Source: Planctomycetota bacterium
Lineage (GTDB): Bacteria > Planctomycetota > Phycisphaerae > Sedimentisphaerales > Anaerobacaceae
NCBI GenBank assembly: GCA_020351025.1
Contig: CP070728.1
Span: 1,412,530-1,476,529 of the forward strand
Direction: 5' to 3'
DNA length: 64,000 nucleotides
Shown here: one piece after another, positions 53,650 through 62,970 of the stretch
Layout: every line of letters starts with the position of its first letter
How positions within the stretch are numbered: the first letter of the stretch is position 1
The notes under the pieces: generated by a model
The model's database searches: none
Told to the model about the DNA's origin: nothing
The model's input: only the letters and a program-made list of their open reading frames with translations
Translations under genes and position numbers: made by a program

Positions 53650-55068
53650 CTATTGTTCCTTCCAGAGCCAATTTTCCGCAAAAACACGAAGGTCAGCGAA
53701 TTCCACTACTCCATCTGCACTCAAATCCTGAATGCAAAATTCCTGTTCGAGCCATTTATTGGCAAATTCAGCAAAATCTATAAAATCAACTGACCCATCG
53801 ACATCAAAATCAGCTCTATTACCATTCATACTTGCCTGACTGGTTCCGCCATAAGCGCCCATATTAATCCGTTTGCCGTTAGGCCAGGGCTCGACAGCCC
53901 AATCTGAATTGGGGTCCCCCGCATCGATACACGGGCTTGTGCTCAAATCGGCGACCCAGCTTTGACTATTCCCGTCCCACCGCCCATACATACTTCGCAG
54001 GTGAAAGTCCCACATATTAGGGTCACCGTTAGGGTCAAATGTGGCAAAGCAGGGGTCGGCATCCATATTACCATTACGCCAATCTAAATTGTCACACGGG
54101 TCATAAACTTCCGCCCATTCGCCTTGCACATTGCAATAGCCGACAGAAGCACTACCTTCATACATCAAAGCCAGTTGTGTACCTTGATTTGCTTCGTTCG
54201 CCCAGAGAATACTATTGTCGATGGTTGCGCTACTCTCATACTGACAGCACAAAGCACCACCGGCATTGGTAGCGGAGTTTTTAGTCACGGTGCAATTAAT
54301 CAGGTTGGTTTCACCCCGATAGTAACAGCTTACGCCGCCACCAGAAGATGCTTTGTTATCGGTGACGACGCAATTAATGATGGTGGGATTACCCTGTGCA
54401 TTGTCAATACCACCACCTTCAACAGCGGCGTTACCAGCTATCATGCACCCCACAATCACAAGGTCAGAAAAAATGCAACTTATACCTCCACCGTAGTATT
54501 CTGCCGAGTTGCCTGTTATAGTACAATTAATAATGCTTGATTTACTGTAATCGCAAAAAAAACCGCCTCCGGAACCTCCAGCGCGCCCATTTTCTATGAT
54601 GCAATTGCGAATTGTCGGGTCACTGTAATAGCAGTAAACACTTCCACCATTGTAGCCGGGCACAGAGTTAGCATTTCTGATTGTAAGGCCTGCAACGATG
54701 CAGTTTGCATCTTCGCCGCTATGAAAATAGAAGCCCCGACCGGCCCCGTTCGGGTCGATGATTGTATTTGCAACAATATTGGGGTCGTTCGGTTCTATGC
54801 TGCGGATGATAATGGCTTTACCGTTGGGATCAAGATTATAGTTGTTTGGGTCTGCCGTGTAGATACCGGGTCGTATCTCAACAATATCACTGTCATTAGC
54901 ATCGTCAATCGCATATTGTATCTTACGAAAGGGGTCATTAAATGTCCCTGTGCCTGGGTCATTTGGCCCATTGACATCGACATATATAATATTTTCGGCG
55001 TTTGAAATCGAGACAGCAGATAAACAAACGAGAAGAATCACGAGTTTTTTTGATTTATACACCCTCAC
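53650..55068 (-). CDS. Secreted right-handed beta-helix protein with dockerin-type repeats
   Basis: 472 residues: signal peptide (about 1-24), a parallel beta-helix (IIYVDVNGPNDPGTGTFNDPF, then many NCxI/GGGI rungs such as TIINCVVTDNKASSGGGVSCYY), and a C-terminal pair of EF-hand-like dockerin I repeats (DFDVDGSVDFIDFAEFANKWL and DLSADGVVEFADLRVFAENWL). Helix proteins of this type act as polysaccharide lyases, epimerases or passive scaffolds; active-site residues cannot be assigned. Dockerins normally bind cohesins, none of which is seen here. It has no PEP-CTERM tail and converges on the PEP-CTERM array. Confidence 0.88.
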   Translation of the reverse strand: MRVYKSKKLVILLVCLSAVSISNAENIIYVDVNGPNDPGTGTFNDPFRKIQYAIDDANDSDIVEIRPGIYTADPNNYNLDPNGKAIIIRSIEPNDPNIVANTIIDPNGAGRGFYFHSGEDANCIVAGLTIRNANSVPGYNGGSVYCYYSDPTIRNCIIENGRAGGSGGGFFCDYSKSSIINCTITGNSAEYYGGGISCIFSDLVIVGCMIAGNAAVEGGGIDNAQGNPTIINCVVTDNKASSGGGVSCYYRGETNLINCTVTKNSATNAGGALCCQYESSATIDNSILWANEANQGTQLALMYEGSASVGYCNVQGEWAEVYDPCDNLDWRNGNMDADPCFATFDPNGDPNMWDFHLRSMYGRWDGNSQSWVADLSTSPCIDAGDPNSDWAVEPWPNGKRINMGAYGGTSQASMNGNRADFDVDGSVDFIDFAEFANKWLEQEFCIQDLSADGVVEFADLRVFAENWLWKEQ

Positions 55069-55118
55069 TCCATTCCGAAATTTAAGATGTTATCGCTTGG
55101 CGGACAAACATGGTCCAA

Positions 55119-55943
55119 CTAACCAAGCGAGGGATTTCGCCAAGTACCGATTCCGTCCCACCAACCTGAGATGTAATCAATAATCACTGAATGTCGATAC
55201 TGATTTTTAGATACACTGATTGCCATATCGCGAAGCTGCCTCATACAACTGAGGCCGCCAACCTGCCATGCCTTGAGGCCTATGTCAACAGCCTCACGTT
55301 CTGCCTGTTTAAAGTTAATTCTATCGACTGTTAAAAGGCCTGCCAGTTTTTCAGCCTGAGGCTTTAGCATTTCCTGCCAGTAAAGCCTATCCAATTCCTC
55401 CCTTGACAAGACCTCCGCCAATAAATGCTCACGGTCCATCTGTTGCTTTTTCCGCTGGGCTTTAGATTGAGCCAGCCTTTTAAGACGATGCCTCCGGCTT
55501 GCCGGCAATAACATCTCGACCAGCCCTGCTATCGGGTCAACAATCACCCAAACCAAGAAGGTTGTCCCTAAAGTTCCAAGTGCAATTCCCAACAGGAAGT
55601 GGCTAATTCTATACTCGCCCATCATTCCCAAGGTGCCAGCCAAGCCGCCCCAAAAAGGGGCAACGACGTAGAAGAACATGTAGCAATTGGTACTGGTTAA
55701 AGGATGTTCTACTTCTATCTTTTGGCTTCTGTTAACGCTCCTGAAAACCGCGAATAAATATAGACTAATCAGCAGGAAAATAAGCAACGCCGAATGCCCT
55801 GAGAGAGAAAATATAACCAACCAGCGAAAGCCAGCCTGCCGCAATGCTAAAACCAGAATACTGCCAACACATACCATAAACCAGACCGTGCCGGCAAAAT
55901 GAACTACTTTTAATGTTTTTCGCACACTCATAAGCGCTAACAT
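55119..55943 (-). CDS. Unknown membrane protein
   Basis: 274 residues, not recognised. Four hydrophobic helices occupy residues 15-145 (VVHFAGTVWFMVCVGSILVLAL, LIFLLISLYLFAVF, FFYVVAPFWGGLAG, FLLGIALGTLGTTFLVWVIV), and the C-terminal half is cytoplasmic-looking, basic and helical (RRHRLKRLAQSKAQRKKQQ). ATG 55943 or 55931 are both possible. It lies between the Wza-like gene and the dockerin gene on the same strand (52- and 50-base gaps), so co-transcription is likely. Confidence 0.6.
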   Translation of the reverse strand: MLALMSVRKTLKVVHFAGTVWFMVCVGSILVLALRQAGFRWLVIFSLSGHSALLIFLLISLYLFAVFRSVNRSQKIEVEHPLTSTNCYMFFYVVAPFWGGLAGTLGMMGEYRISHFLLGIALGTLGTTFLVWVIVDPIAGLVEMLLPASRRHRLKRLAQSKAQRKKQQMDREHLLAEVLSREELDRLYWQEMLKPQAEKLAGLLTVDRINFKQAEREAVDIGLKAWQVGGLSCMRQLRDMAISVSKNQYRHSVIIDYISGWWDGIGTWRNPSLG

Positions 55944-55995
55944 TTCACTTCTAATTTACCATAGTTGAGTTGAAGCAAAATCATTATGGAAAAGC

Positions 55996-56730
55996 CTATC
56001 TCGCAGTTGGCCGACCGGCTACAATATTAACAGTCGAGAAGGCTCGCGCAATCGGTCTTACGAATTCTTCAACCTTCATTGCTATAGCAGCCAGCACAGT
56101 AGGCGGAACAAAAACTATATCGCCTTCTTGCAGAAGAACATTTTGGCTGGTATCGCCATGCGCTATCATTTTTTCATAGTCCAGCTCGAATATCTTTGGG
56201 TCGACATTTTCATCCTCAGATGGCCTGATTACCTGGATGCGACTTATCCACCCTAAAACGCTTGGCCGAGCCTCCGACAACGCTGTGAGCACAGTATCGC
56301 GGCCGGTGGATTCCCTGGGTCCGGGAAAATGGACTTCACCAAGGACATAATACATCCTGCTTCTGTACACCACTACACGAACGTCAATGGGATGCTCGCC
56401 CGTCAACGCATACAACATAATAACCTTCTCACGCAAAAGCCCTGCTAACTCTCCCGGTGTTTTTCCTGCGGCTTGCATCTCGCCCAAGGCCTCAAAGCTT
56501 ACTTTTCCATCAGGGCGAATTTGCTGTCGCTCGAGATGGATTTCCGGCACTTTCGAGCAATGTATCTCAATCTCATCGGGGGGTTGTAAAACATAGCTTT
56601 CCGCAGTTACGCCAACCTGGGAGGGCATAAGAAACGCCTCTATGTCCTCCGGCCGAGACGAAAAGCAACCTGTCAAACTAATCGTAGTAAAAGACAAAAT
56701 CGCTACTATTATTGTTCGTGAGGATACCAT
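55996..56730 (-). CDS. Wza-like polysaccharide export lipoprotein
   Basis: 244 residues: lipoprotein signal (lipobox LTGC), a Poly_export domain (YVLQPPDEIEIHCSKVPE, IRPDGKVSFEALGEMQAAGKTPGELAGLL) and one SLBB-like domain (YYVLGEVHFPGPRE, VLLQEGDIVFVPP). It should form the outer-membrane or periplasm-spanning export channel for the glycan polymerised with the Wzc-like kinase, though it is encoded 14 kb away on the other strand. AAGGAG lies eight bases upstream. It is shorter than E. coli Wza and lacks a clear C-terminal amphipathic barrel helix. Confidence 0.88.
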   Translation of the reverse strand: MVSSRTIIVAILSFTTISLTGCFSSRPEDIEAFLMPSQVGVTAESYVLQPPDEIEIHCSKVPEIHLERQQIRPDGKVSFEALGEMQAAGKTPGELAGLLREKVIMLYALTGEHPIDVRVVVYRSRMYYVLGEVHFPGPRESTGRDTVLTALSEARPSVLGWISRIQVIRPSEDENVDPKIFELDYEKMIAHGDTSQNVLLQEGDIVFVPPTVLAAIAMKVEEFVRPIARAFSTVNIVAGRPTAR

Positions 56731-57117
<387 letters not shown>

Positions 57118-57371
57118 ACGTCCGATATAACCGCTAACAGTCTATTATTTTTAGCTATCTTTAGTTTCCTGAACTCAGGCACCGGGTGATTTACCATCAA
57201 TTTACTATCACAACATTGATTTTGCAAGAAGATTAAAGGCAAGCTGCAATGTCTGAATTCTACACCACTAACGTTGATAATAATATTGCTTGAAGCCTTG
57301 AATTTTGGCTGTTTTTTCCGCATAATGTAGCGATTTCACATTTTTGGCTCTCAATTAAAAGGATAGTCTAT

Positions 57372-58589
57372 ATGGAACGAATCGTTAGCTTGCTCGGGCT
57401 CTTGGTGATGATATTTTTAGCTTGGCTGTTGTCCGCCAACCGCAGGCGGATGAACATCCGCCTGATTCTCAGCGGAGTAGGCCTTCAGTTCGTATTGGCT
57501 GTTCTAATTCTGCGTACCTCTCCCGGCCAAAGGTTCTTTGATTTTGCCCGTGAACTCGTTACCAGACTACTTGAATTCTCAGCTAAAGGCGCCATATTCG
57601 TTTTTGGAGAGGAGTTAGTCATAGGCTCTGAGATGAAAGGTCCTGTCTTTGCCTTTTCGGTATTGCCGACGATAATTTTTGTCTCATCTTTAATGGCTGT
57701 GCTGTTTTACCTCGGTATATTACAGAAAGTCGTTGAGTTTATGGCGAAAGTGATGGTTTACGTCATGGATATATCAGGTTCTGAGTCACTTGCGACCGTG
57801 GCCAATGTCTTTTTAGGGATGGCAGAGGCACCTCTTGTAATTAAGCCGTATATCAAAACGATGACACGCTCTGAAATAATGGCGCTTATGACCGGCGGAA
57901 TGGCCACTATCTCAGGCGCACTTCTGGCAACTTATGCAAGCTTTGGAGCCGATGCAGGGCACCTGTTGACTGCTTCTATCATCTCAGCACCGGCTGCTCT
58001 GGTTATTGCCAAGATTATGTTCCCCGAAACCGAAGAATCCCTAACCAAAAGGGTTGTCAAGGTCCAAATTCCGAAAGAAGACGCCAATATCCTTGACGCT
58101 GCCTGCCGCGGTGCCTCAGAAGGAGCAAAGCTGGTAATCAACATCGCTGCTGTGCTTATCTGTTTCATTGCATTTGTGGCACTACTTAACTGGTTGTTAT
58201 CCCTGTTACCAAGTGTTGGGGGCACACCATTAACCCTCGAGCGTATATTAGGATGGTTATGTGCACCAATTGCGTGGATTATGGGTGTGCAGTGGAACGA
58301 TGCAGGCATTGTTGGTATGCTCCTAGGTAAAAAGACAGTCTTAAATGAGTTTATAGCCTATCTCGATTTAGTAAAATACAAGGAAGTGATTTCCCAAAGG
58401 TCTTTTACCATCGCGACATATGCATTATGTGGATTTGCAAATTTCGGCTCAATTGCCATCCAGATTGGCGGATACGGCACTCTTGTTCCTACACGAAGAA
58501 AGGATTTTGCGAAGATGGGATTGCGAGCAATGGTTGGAGGCTCCCTCGCAGCGTTTATGACGGCAACAATTGCTGGCATTCTCATTTAG
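57372..58589 (+). CDS. Concentrative nucleoside transporter (NupC/CNT family)
   Basis: 405 residues with about ten membrane segments. Family features: MNIRLILSGVGLQFVLAVLIL near the start, GAIFVFGEE, SVLPTIIFVSSLMAVLFYLGIL, SLATVANVFLGMAEAPLVIKPY (substrate loop with conserved E and N) and GFANFGSIAIQIGGYGTLVP. It imports nucleosides with sodium or protons. AAAGGA precedes the ATG. The next gene starts 38 bases downstream and may be co-transcribed, though with no obvious functional link. Confidence 0.93.
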   Translation: MERIVSLLGLLVMIFLAWLLSANRRRMNIRLILSGVGLQFVLAVLILRTSPGQRFFDFARELVTRLLEFSAKGAIFVFGEELVIGSEMKGPVFAFSVLPTIIFVSSLMAVLFYLGILQKVVEFMAKVMVYVMDISGSESLATVANVFLGMAEAPLVIKPYIKTMTRSEIMALMTGGMATISGALLATYASFGADAGHLLTASIISAPAALVIAKIMFPETEESLTKRVVKVQIPKEDANILDAACRGASEGAKLVINIAAVLICFIAFVALLNWLLSLLPSVGGTPLTLERILGWLCAPIAWIMGVQWNDAGIVGMLLGKKTVLNEFIAYLDLVKYKEVISQRSFTIATYALCGFANFGSIAIQIGGYGTLVPTRRKDFAKMGLRAMVGGSLAAFMTATIAGILI

Positions 58590-58626
58590 ACGAAGAAACA
58601 CATTTATAATCGAGAAACAAATCACG

Positions 58627-59349
58627 ATGGATTTATCTATTGTCATACCGGCATTTGAGGAAAGGAGCAAGATTAGTCGAGATATTGAAGCAGCTGCAGC
58701 ATTTCTACATAACAACCACCTGACCGGCGAGATTATCATCGTTGATGACGGCAGCAGCGATAACACCGCCGAAACCGCTGAGAACACCCAAATACCCACT
58801 GAAATATCACTAAAAGTTATCTATTCAGAACACCATCGAGGCAAAGGATACGCCGTTCGAACAGGTATAATGCAGACCGGCGGTGAATATGTGATGTTTG
58901 CTGACAGCGGGTGCTGCGTGCCATATGAAAATGTCCTGCGGGGACTGAAGTTATTAAAAAGCAGAGCGTGCGATATAGCACACGGTTCAAGAAAACTACT
59001 CGAAAGTCAGATTCAAAGGCCCCAGGGTTTGTACAGGCGAATTTGCTCAGGGATTTTCCATTCGTTTATGATTTACTGTATGAAAATTCCCTCTGAATTC
59101 ACCGATACGCAATGCGGATTTAAGATATACCGGGGTGATGTCGGACGAACGTTATACGGGCAGTGTATCGCCGATGGCTTTATGTTCGATGTAGAGGTCA
59201 TAATCCGAGCTCTAAAACAAAATTTAAGGATAAAAGAATTTCCAATCGAATGGACCTGCGACCATGACAGTCGGCTGACGCCAGCGAGAAGTCTGTGGCG
59301 TATTCTTTTGGAACTGCTAACTATTAAGCGGACACTGACAAAAAAATAA
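58627..59349 (+). CDS. Family 2 glycosyltransferase, dolichyl/polyprenyl-phosphate sugar synthase-like
   Basis: 240 residues: DLSIVIPAFEERSKI, IIVDDGSSDNTAE, HRGKGYAVRTGIMQ and FADSGCCVPY place it with DPM1/Alg5-type enzymes that make polyprenyl-phosphate-linked hexoses; DTQCGFKIYRGD and DGFMFDVEVI are the acceptor-site motifs. The first Asp-rich metal site reads ADSG instead of the usual DADG/DADL, a conservative shift. ATG 58627 is used; the longer frame from 58570 overlaps the transporter gene. Its product could supply the GT-C-type proteins of this window with lipid-linked sugar. Confidence 0.85.
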   Translation: MDLSIVIPAFEERSKISRDIEAAAAFLHNNHLTGEIIIVDDGSSDNTAETAENTQIPTEISLKVIYSEHHRGKGYAVRTGIMQTGGEYVMFADSGCCVPYENVLRGLKLLKSRACDIAHGSRKLLESQIQRPQGLYRRICSGIFHSFMIYCMKIPSEFTDTQCGFKIYRGDVGRTLYGQCIADGFMFDVEVIIRALKQNLRIKEFPIEWTCDHDSRLTPARSLWRILLELLTIKRTLTKK

Positions 59350-59387
59350 GAGTATTTCTAAGACAGTTACGAAGAGCATGCACACTG

Positions 59388-60374
59388 TTATCTCAATAGA
59401 CCACTTTCCTCCCAGAGGCCGAAACGCAGAACCTTATCTTCTATATCTTCACCACTTTGTTGTTCGACCAAAACCATAGCTAGCATGTCCGAATGCCGCA
59501 AGCAGTATTGCCTTATTTGGTCTGGTGACATCACCATAAAAGCGGTGGAAAGAGCATCAGCAGCCACCGCATCAGCAGCGCTGGCCCAAGCGGCGATTTT
59601 ACCTTCGACAGGCTTGCCCATATGTGGATCAATAATGTGCAAACCCTTCTGCAGGCCTGAGCCGCTTAAAGCACGGTCTTGTAAATAAATGTAAGCTAAA
59701 GTCTGATTTTGGTCGCTTGGATTGCTTAACGTTAGGGGCCAGCCTTTTGTGCCGGGCGGCGCACCAAGGGCCAAAACCGAACTGCAGCCTGAATGAAGCA
59801 AAGCAACGTCAATACTCCAGTCGCGCAGAAGCTTGGCCATCTGGTCTATCGCATAGCCCTTGCCAATACCACCGAGGTCAATCTGTACAGGGCCGGTTAG
59901 TAATGTCACCGTGTGCCGTGCTTCATCTAATTCTATAAGACGCAGGCCGGTGTGCCGGCGGGCAACATTCAACTTCTTCTTAGATGGTCTTTGTTCCGTC
60001 TTATCTTCACCAAGCCAACAGTCCATTAAAGACCCAATTGTAATATCAAAGGCTCCGTCCGTCTCATCATACATCCGGACGGAAACCTGCAAACACTCAA
60101 AGGCCGACAGGCCAATCTGTAAAGGTTGATTAGCTGCGAGATTATTGATTCGAGAGATGTCACTATTTTCGATGAACCGGCTAAGTTCGGTTTCAAGAAA
60201 GTCAAGCTCATCAAAAGCAGCATGAGCTGCTTGTGCAGCATATTGGCTATCAGAGTGAAAAATGAATATCTCAAAAATCGTTGCCATTGCCTTATGAGAA
60301 AAACGGTGGGTTTCGGGCATTGAACTCAAGTTAGTTTCAGCAATAGAAATATTAGGCTGCTGCTGAGCCATCAT
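59388..60374 (-). CDS. ApbE-like FAD:protein FMN transferase
   Basis: 328 residues: MATIFEIFIF (canonical MGT region), ELSRFIENSDISRIN, GAFDITIGSLMDCW, VQIDLGGIGKGYAID and HIIDPHMGKP followed by ADALSTAFMV, the metal and FAD binding set of ApbE. It attaches FMN to Thr/Ser of target flavoproteins. No clear signal peptide or lipobox is seen, whereas many ApbE proteins are lipoproteins. Its start overlaps the upstream Agl23-like gene by four bases; no flavinylation target is encoded nearby. Confidence 0.88.
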   Translation of the reverse strand: MMAQQQPNISIAETNLSSMPETHRFSHKAMATIFEIFIFHSDSQYAAQAAHAAFDELDFLETELSRFIENSDISRINNLAANQPLQIGLSAFECLQVSVRMYDETDGAFDITIGSLMDCWLGEDKTEQRPSKKKLNVARRHTGLRLIELDEARHTVTLLTGPVQIDLGGIGKGYAIDQMAKLLRDWSIDVALLHSGCSSVLALGAPPGTKGWPLTLSNPSDQNQTLAYIYLQDRALSGSGLQKGLHIIDPHMGKPVEGKIAAWASAADAVAADALSTAFMVMSPDQIRQYCLRHSDMLAMVLVEQQSGEDIEDKVLRFGLWEESGLLR

Positions 60375-61987
60375 TCACCTGTCATCTGCATCTGACCTGA
60401 CTGTACCTGGTATTGCTGGAAACGGTCCCAGAGGTCTTTTACCACATAGCCTCGCAATTCTACCTGAGGACGCAACTCTGTGTACGATTCAAAAAGGGGA
60501 ACATATAGGTTCTTCTCTCCTGGTGGCGGTAGTTCATATAATTTCCTCATAAGGGCCTGCTCCACCGTTGGTGAGGCGATAATAACAAATGCAGCCGGGG
60601 TACTTTCATCAACCTCACTCCACCAGCCAATATTGGAAAAGTGGCGCAAGTACCAGGGCAATGGCCAGTAATCGCCTTTGGGACAGATAACCTCAACATA
60701 CATCTTATATCCCTCTGGATGAATCCGAGCGATATCTTCCACTCGGCGGGTAATCCTAAAAACATCTCTGCTCGTATGGGCATAGACATAAGGATTATGA
60801 GTGTCGGAATAGAACTTATAGCTCGCTAAGTACCCCTGCCAGGCGAGATGACCACTACCCGCGACTAATACTAAACTGATAACAGTTCGCGATAAAACGT
60901 TTGGCACCAGCTTGACTATCGCAACCATCCCTACAGCAGCTAACAGAATCATACCATGCACAAATCCGAGCATACACCAGGGTGTCTTGTATGGTATTAT
61001 AGAATACAAAACGGTCATAATAGCTGTATAAAAGGCAACAAACCTGAGCAGACCAAAATCAACCGCAAGCAAAGGTTTTTTCAACATCGCAAATATAAAA
61101 CCAACAATGGCCAAGACGACAATAACGGCTTCGCTCCAAACAGGGCCTTCGGCTACCCTGAAATATAGGAGTGTCTTAAAATAATAATACCAGGGATGAA
61201 TATGTGACTGGTTTTGGCTGGCTCGACTTAAATAAGGAACAAAGGCACGTAAAGAATCCGGTATCCCACGAGGGTTTGTAAAGAACGACGAGTACAAAAG
61301 CACCGAAATTATTACAGCAGCTGATATAGCTACAATTATATGAATAGGCTTTACCTGCTTTATATAATTCCGAACACTCGCCACTGTTTTATGTTGCATA
61401 ATCAGTGTAAATAAAAGGGCCAATAACATAGAACCAAAAGCAATGATACAGGTTTCCTTGGTTGCGTGACATAGGCCGAGGAATACACCGGTCAACAATG
61501 CCCATAGTATTTTCTTACTCTTGGCATAGCGCCAGCCACAAGCTATTACCCCAAAGGCAAAAAACACCAAGAGTGTTTCGTGAATGTAGTAGCGACTGTA
61601 AAAAACAAAAGCTGGGGAAATAGCAGTCAGTCCGGCGGCTATAATCGTTGTCGACCGGCCCAGACCATCGATCAGCAGCAAGGTCATCAATATCAAAAGC
61701 AATCCAAAACACACAGGCACGATACGCAAGTTAAACTCGCTAAGGTCTTTGAATTCGCCGACGCCGCTGAGCCAAGCTGGGATTAAAGTGAAATAATATA
61801 GTGTGGGTCCGTGATACTCGTGAAAATCATATTGATAAACATCTTCCTTCAGCAATTGGCCAAACTTGACGGCGTGAACAGCTTCATCGGTGTGCATGGG
61901 TCGCTGCTTTAGCTGGGGCAGACGTAGTGCAATACCGGCAACTATAGCGACCCCAAAAAGGACGCAACATTTCTGAGGATATTTCAT
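60371..61987 (-). CDS. TIGR03663/Agl23-type membrane protein (GT39-like)
   Basis: 538 residues with about eleven membrane helices. The first periplasmic loop has the acidic pair in MHTDEAVHAVKFG and is followed by YDFHEYHGPTLYYFTL, the signature of TIGR03663 (flippase-activity-associated Agl23-like) proteins, relatives of GT-C glycosyltransferases. A soluble C-terminal domain of about 120 residues ends the protein. Probable role: glycan transfer from a lipid-phosphate donor at the outer face of the membrane. Coupled by ATGA overlaps to both neighbours. Confidence 0.85.
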   Translation of the reverse strand: MKYPQKCCVLFGVAIVAGIALRLPQLKQRPMHTDEAVHAVKFGQLLKEDVYQYDFHEYHGPTLYYFTLIPAWLSGVGEFKDLSEFNLRIVPVCFGLLLILMTLLLIDGLGRSTTIIAAGLTAISPAFVFYSRYYIHETLLVFFAFGVIACGWRYAKSKKILWALLTGVFLGLCHATKETCIIAFGSMLLALLFTLIMQHKTVASVRNYIKQVKPIHIIVAISAAVIISVLLYSSFFTNPRGIPDSLRAFVPYLSRASQNQSHIHPWYYYFKTLLYFRVAEGPVWSEAVIVVLAIVGFIFAMLKKPLLAVDFGLLRFVAFYTAIMTVLYSIIPYKTPWCMLGFVHGMILLAAVGMVAIVKLVPNVLSRTVISLVLVAGSGHLAWQGYLASYKFYSDTHNPYVYAHTSRDVFRITRRVEDIARIHPEGYKMYVEVICPKGDYWPLPWYLRHFSNIGWWSEVDESTPAAFVIIASPTVEQALMRKLYELPPPGEKNLYVPLFESYTELRPQVELRGYVVKDLWDRFQQYQVQSGQMQMTGE

Positions 61988-62760
61988 TTCGCGGGCTTGC
62001 CGAAAACTCCCACTTCTATATAGTGGTTCAAGTCATTGCTGCTATTGCCGTTGCTGCATAATCGGACATAGCGGGCTCGAACACCCTTGGCATCGATAAG
62101 TTTACCTTCGGCGGTTTCGACATAGTGCATATCGGAACCGATACCCAGGCCGGAAGAATTATCGTGGTCATTATTAAACAGGGTTCTGACGTTAGTAACA
62201 AAATCAGGGTCGTCCGCCACCTGTATTACCACATCAAAATAAACCCGGGCCTGCTTGTGGAAATGCCATAACACAATGGCGTATATGTCATATTTAGCCT
62301 CAAGGTCTATAGTGACGTGCTGCAGAAAAGGGCCTAATTCAACATAACTGCCATCAGCCCCCTCCTTGTCCCCATCGGTTATCATCTCTATCTCGCCAAT
62401 GATTGGTTCTTCATCACTGCCGGTAACCCGTTTTCCTAAGGCGACATTTTCTGTACCAACAGGTGCCAAAAACGGCGGACGAGGCCTGCCCAGCGGTTTT
62501 TCCAGGTTGGGCACCCGGATGTTCTGTGGCGTTCCTACAAACATCGGTTTAGGAAGCTTGATATCGAGCGGTATTAATTGTACAGAAGCCTCATTGGTTT
62601 GCTCAGCCTCTTTCCTGGTGTTATTTGAACTCTGCTGCTTTGTCTGCTCGGACGAACTTTCCCCTGTGGATTTTTTACAGGATGGAGTAAGTAACAACAC
62701 AAAAACCAACAAAACAAAAATACTTACATGAAACATTGACCTAAAAACATTCTTTAACAT
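61984..62760 (-). CDS. Lipoprotein with discoidin (F5/8 type C)-like domain
   Basis: 258 residues: lipobox LTPSC near residue 28, a low-complexity Ser/Gln/Lys linker, then a beta-sandwich with discoidin-like features (NVALGKRVTGSDE, ITDGDKEGADGSYVELGPFLQHVTIDLEAKYDIYAI split along 105-165, and ARYVRLCSNG near the end). Such domains bind carbohydrate or surfaces. First gene of a three-gene coupled operon with the Agl23-like and ApbE-like proteins. Confidence 0.8.
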   Translation of the reverse strand: MLKNVFRSMFHVSIFVLLVFVLLLTPSCKKSTGESSSEQTKQQSSNNTRKEAEQTNEASVQLIPLDIKLPKPMFVGTPQNIRVPNLEKPLGRPRPPFLAPVGTENVALGKRVTGSDEEPIIGEIEMITDGDKEGADGSYVELGPFLQHVTIDLEAKYDIYAIVLWHFHKQARVYFDVVIQVADDPDFVTNVRTLFNNDHDNSSGLGIGSDMHYVETAEGKLIDAKGVRARYVRLCSNGNSSNDLNHYIEVGVFGKPAK

Positions 62761-62889
62761 TTTCTTTTATCCTTAGAGGTCTAAAAATAAATGGCCTTTA
62801 TAAAATCGCAATTCTAATATATTTTCATTAAATTGTCAAACACCAATACTCAAAAGGCAACAACCAATTTTCTCTAACCAGCTTCATAT

Positions 62890-62923
62890 AAAAAGGGACA
62901 GGAACGGGTGAGTTCCTGCCCCT
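62890..62923 (-). terminator. Rho-independent terminator after the MFS gene
   Basis: Minus strand GGGGCAGGAAC, loop TCACCC, GTTCCTGTCCC, then five T residues. It starts 48 bases after the MFS stop codon. Confidence 0.8.
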
Positions 62924-62970
62924 GCGGATAATCTATCAAACCACGTTTTCGAATGCACTTTATGCTGATT

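Noticed and set aside
53650-55068. A seventh exosortase cargo protein
   Set aside because: The C-terminus is a dockerin repeat pair with no hydrophobic helix or basic tail.
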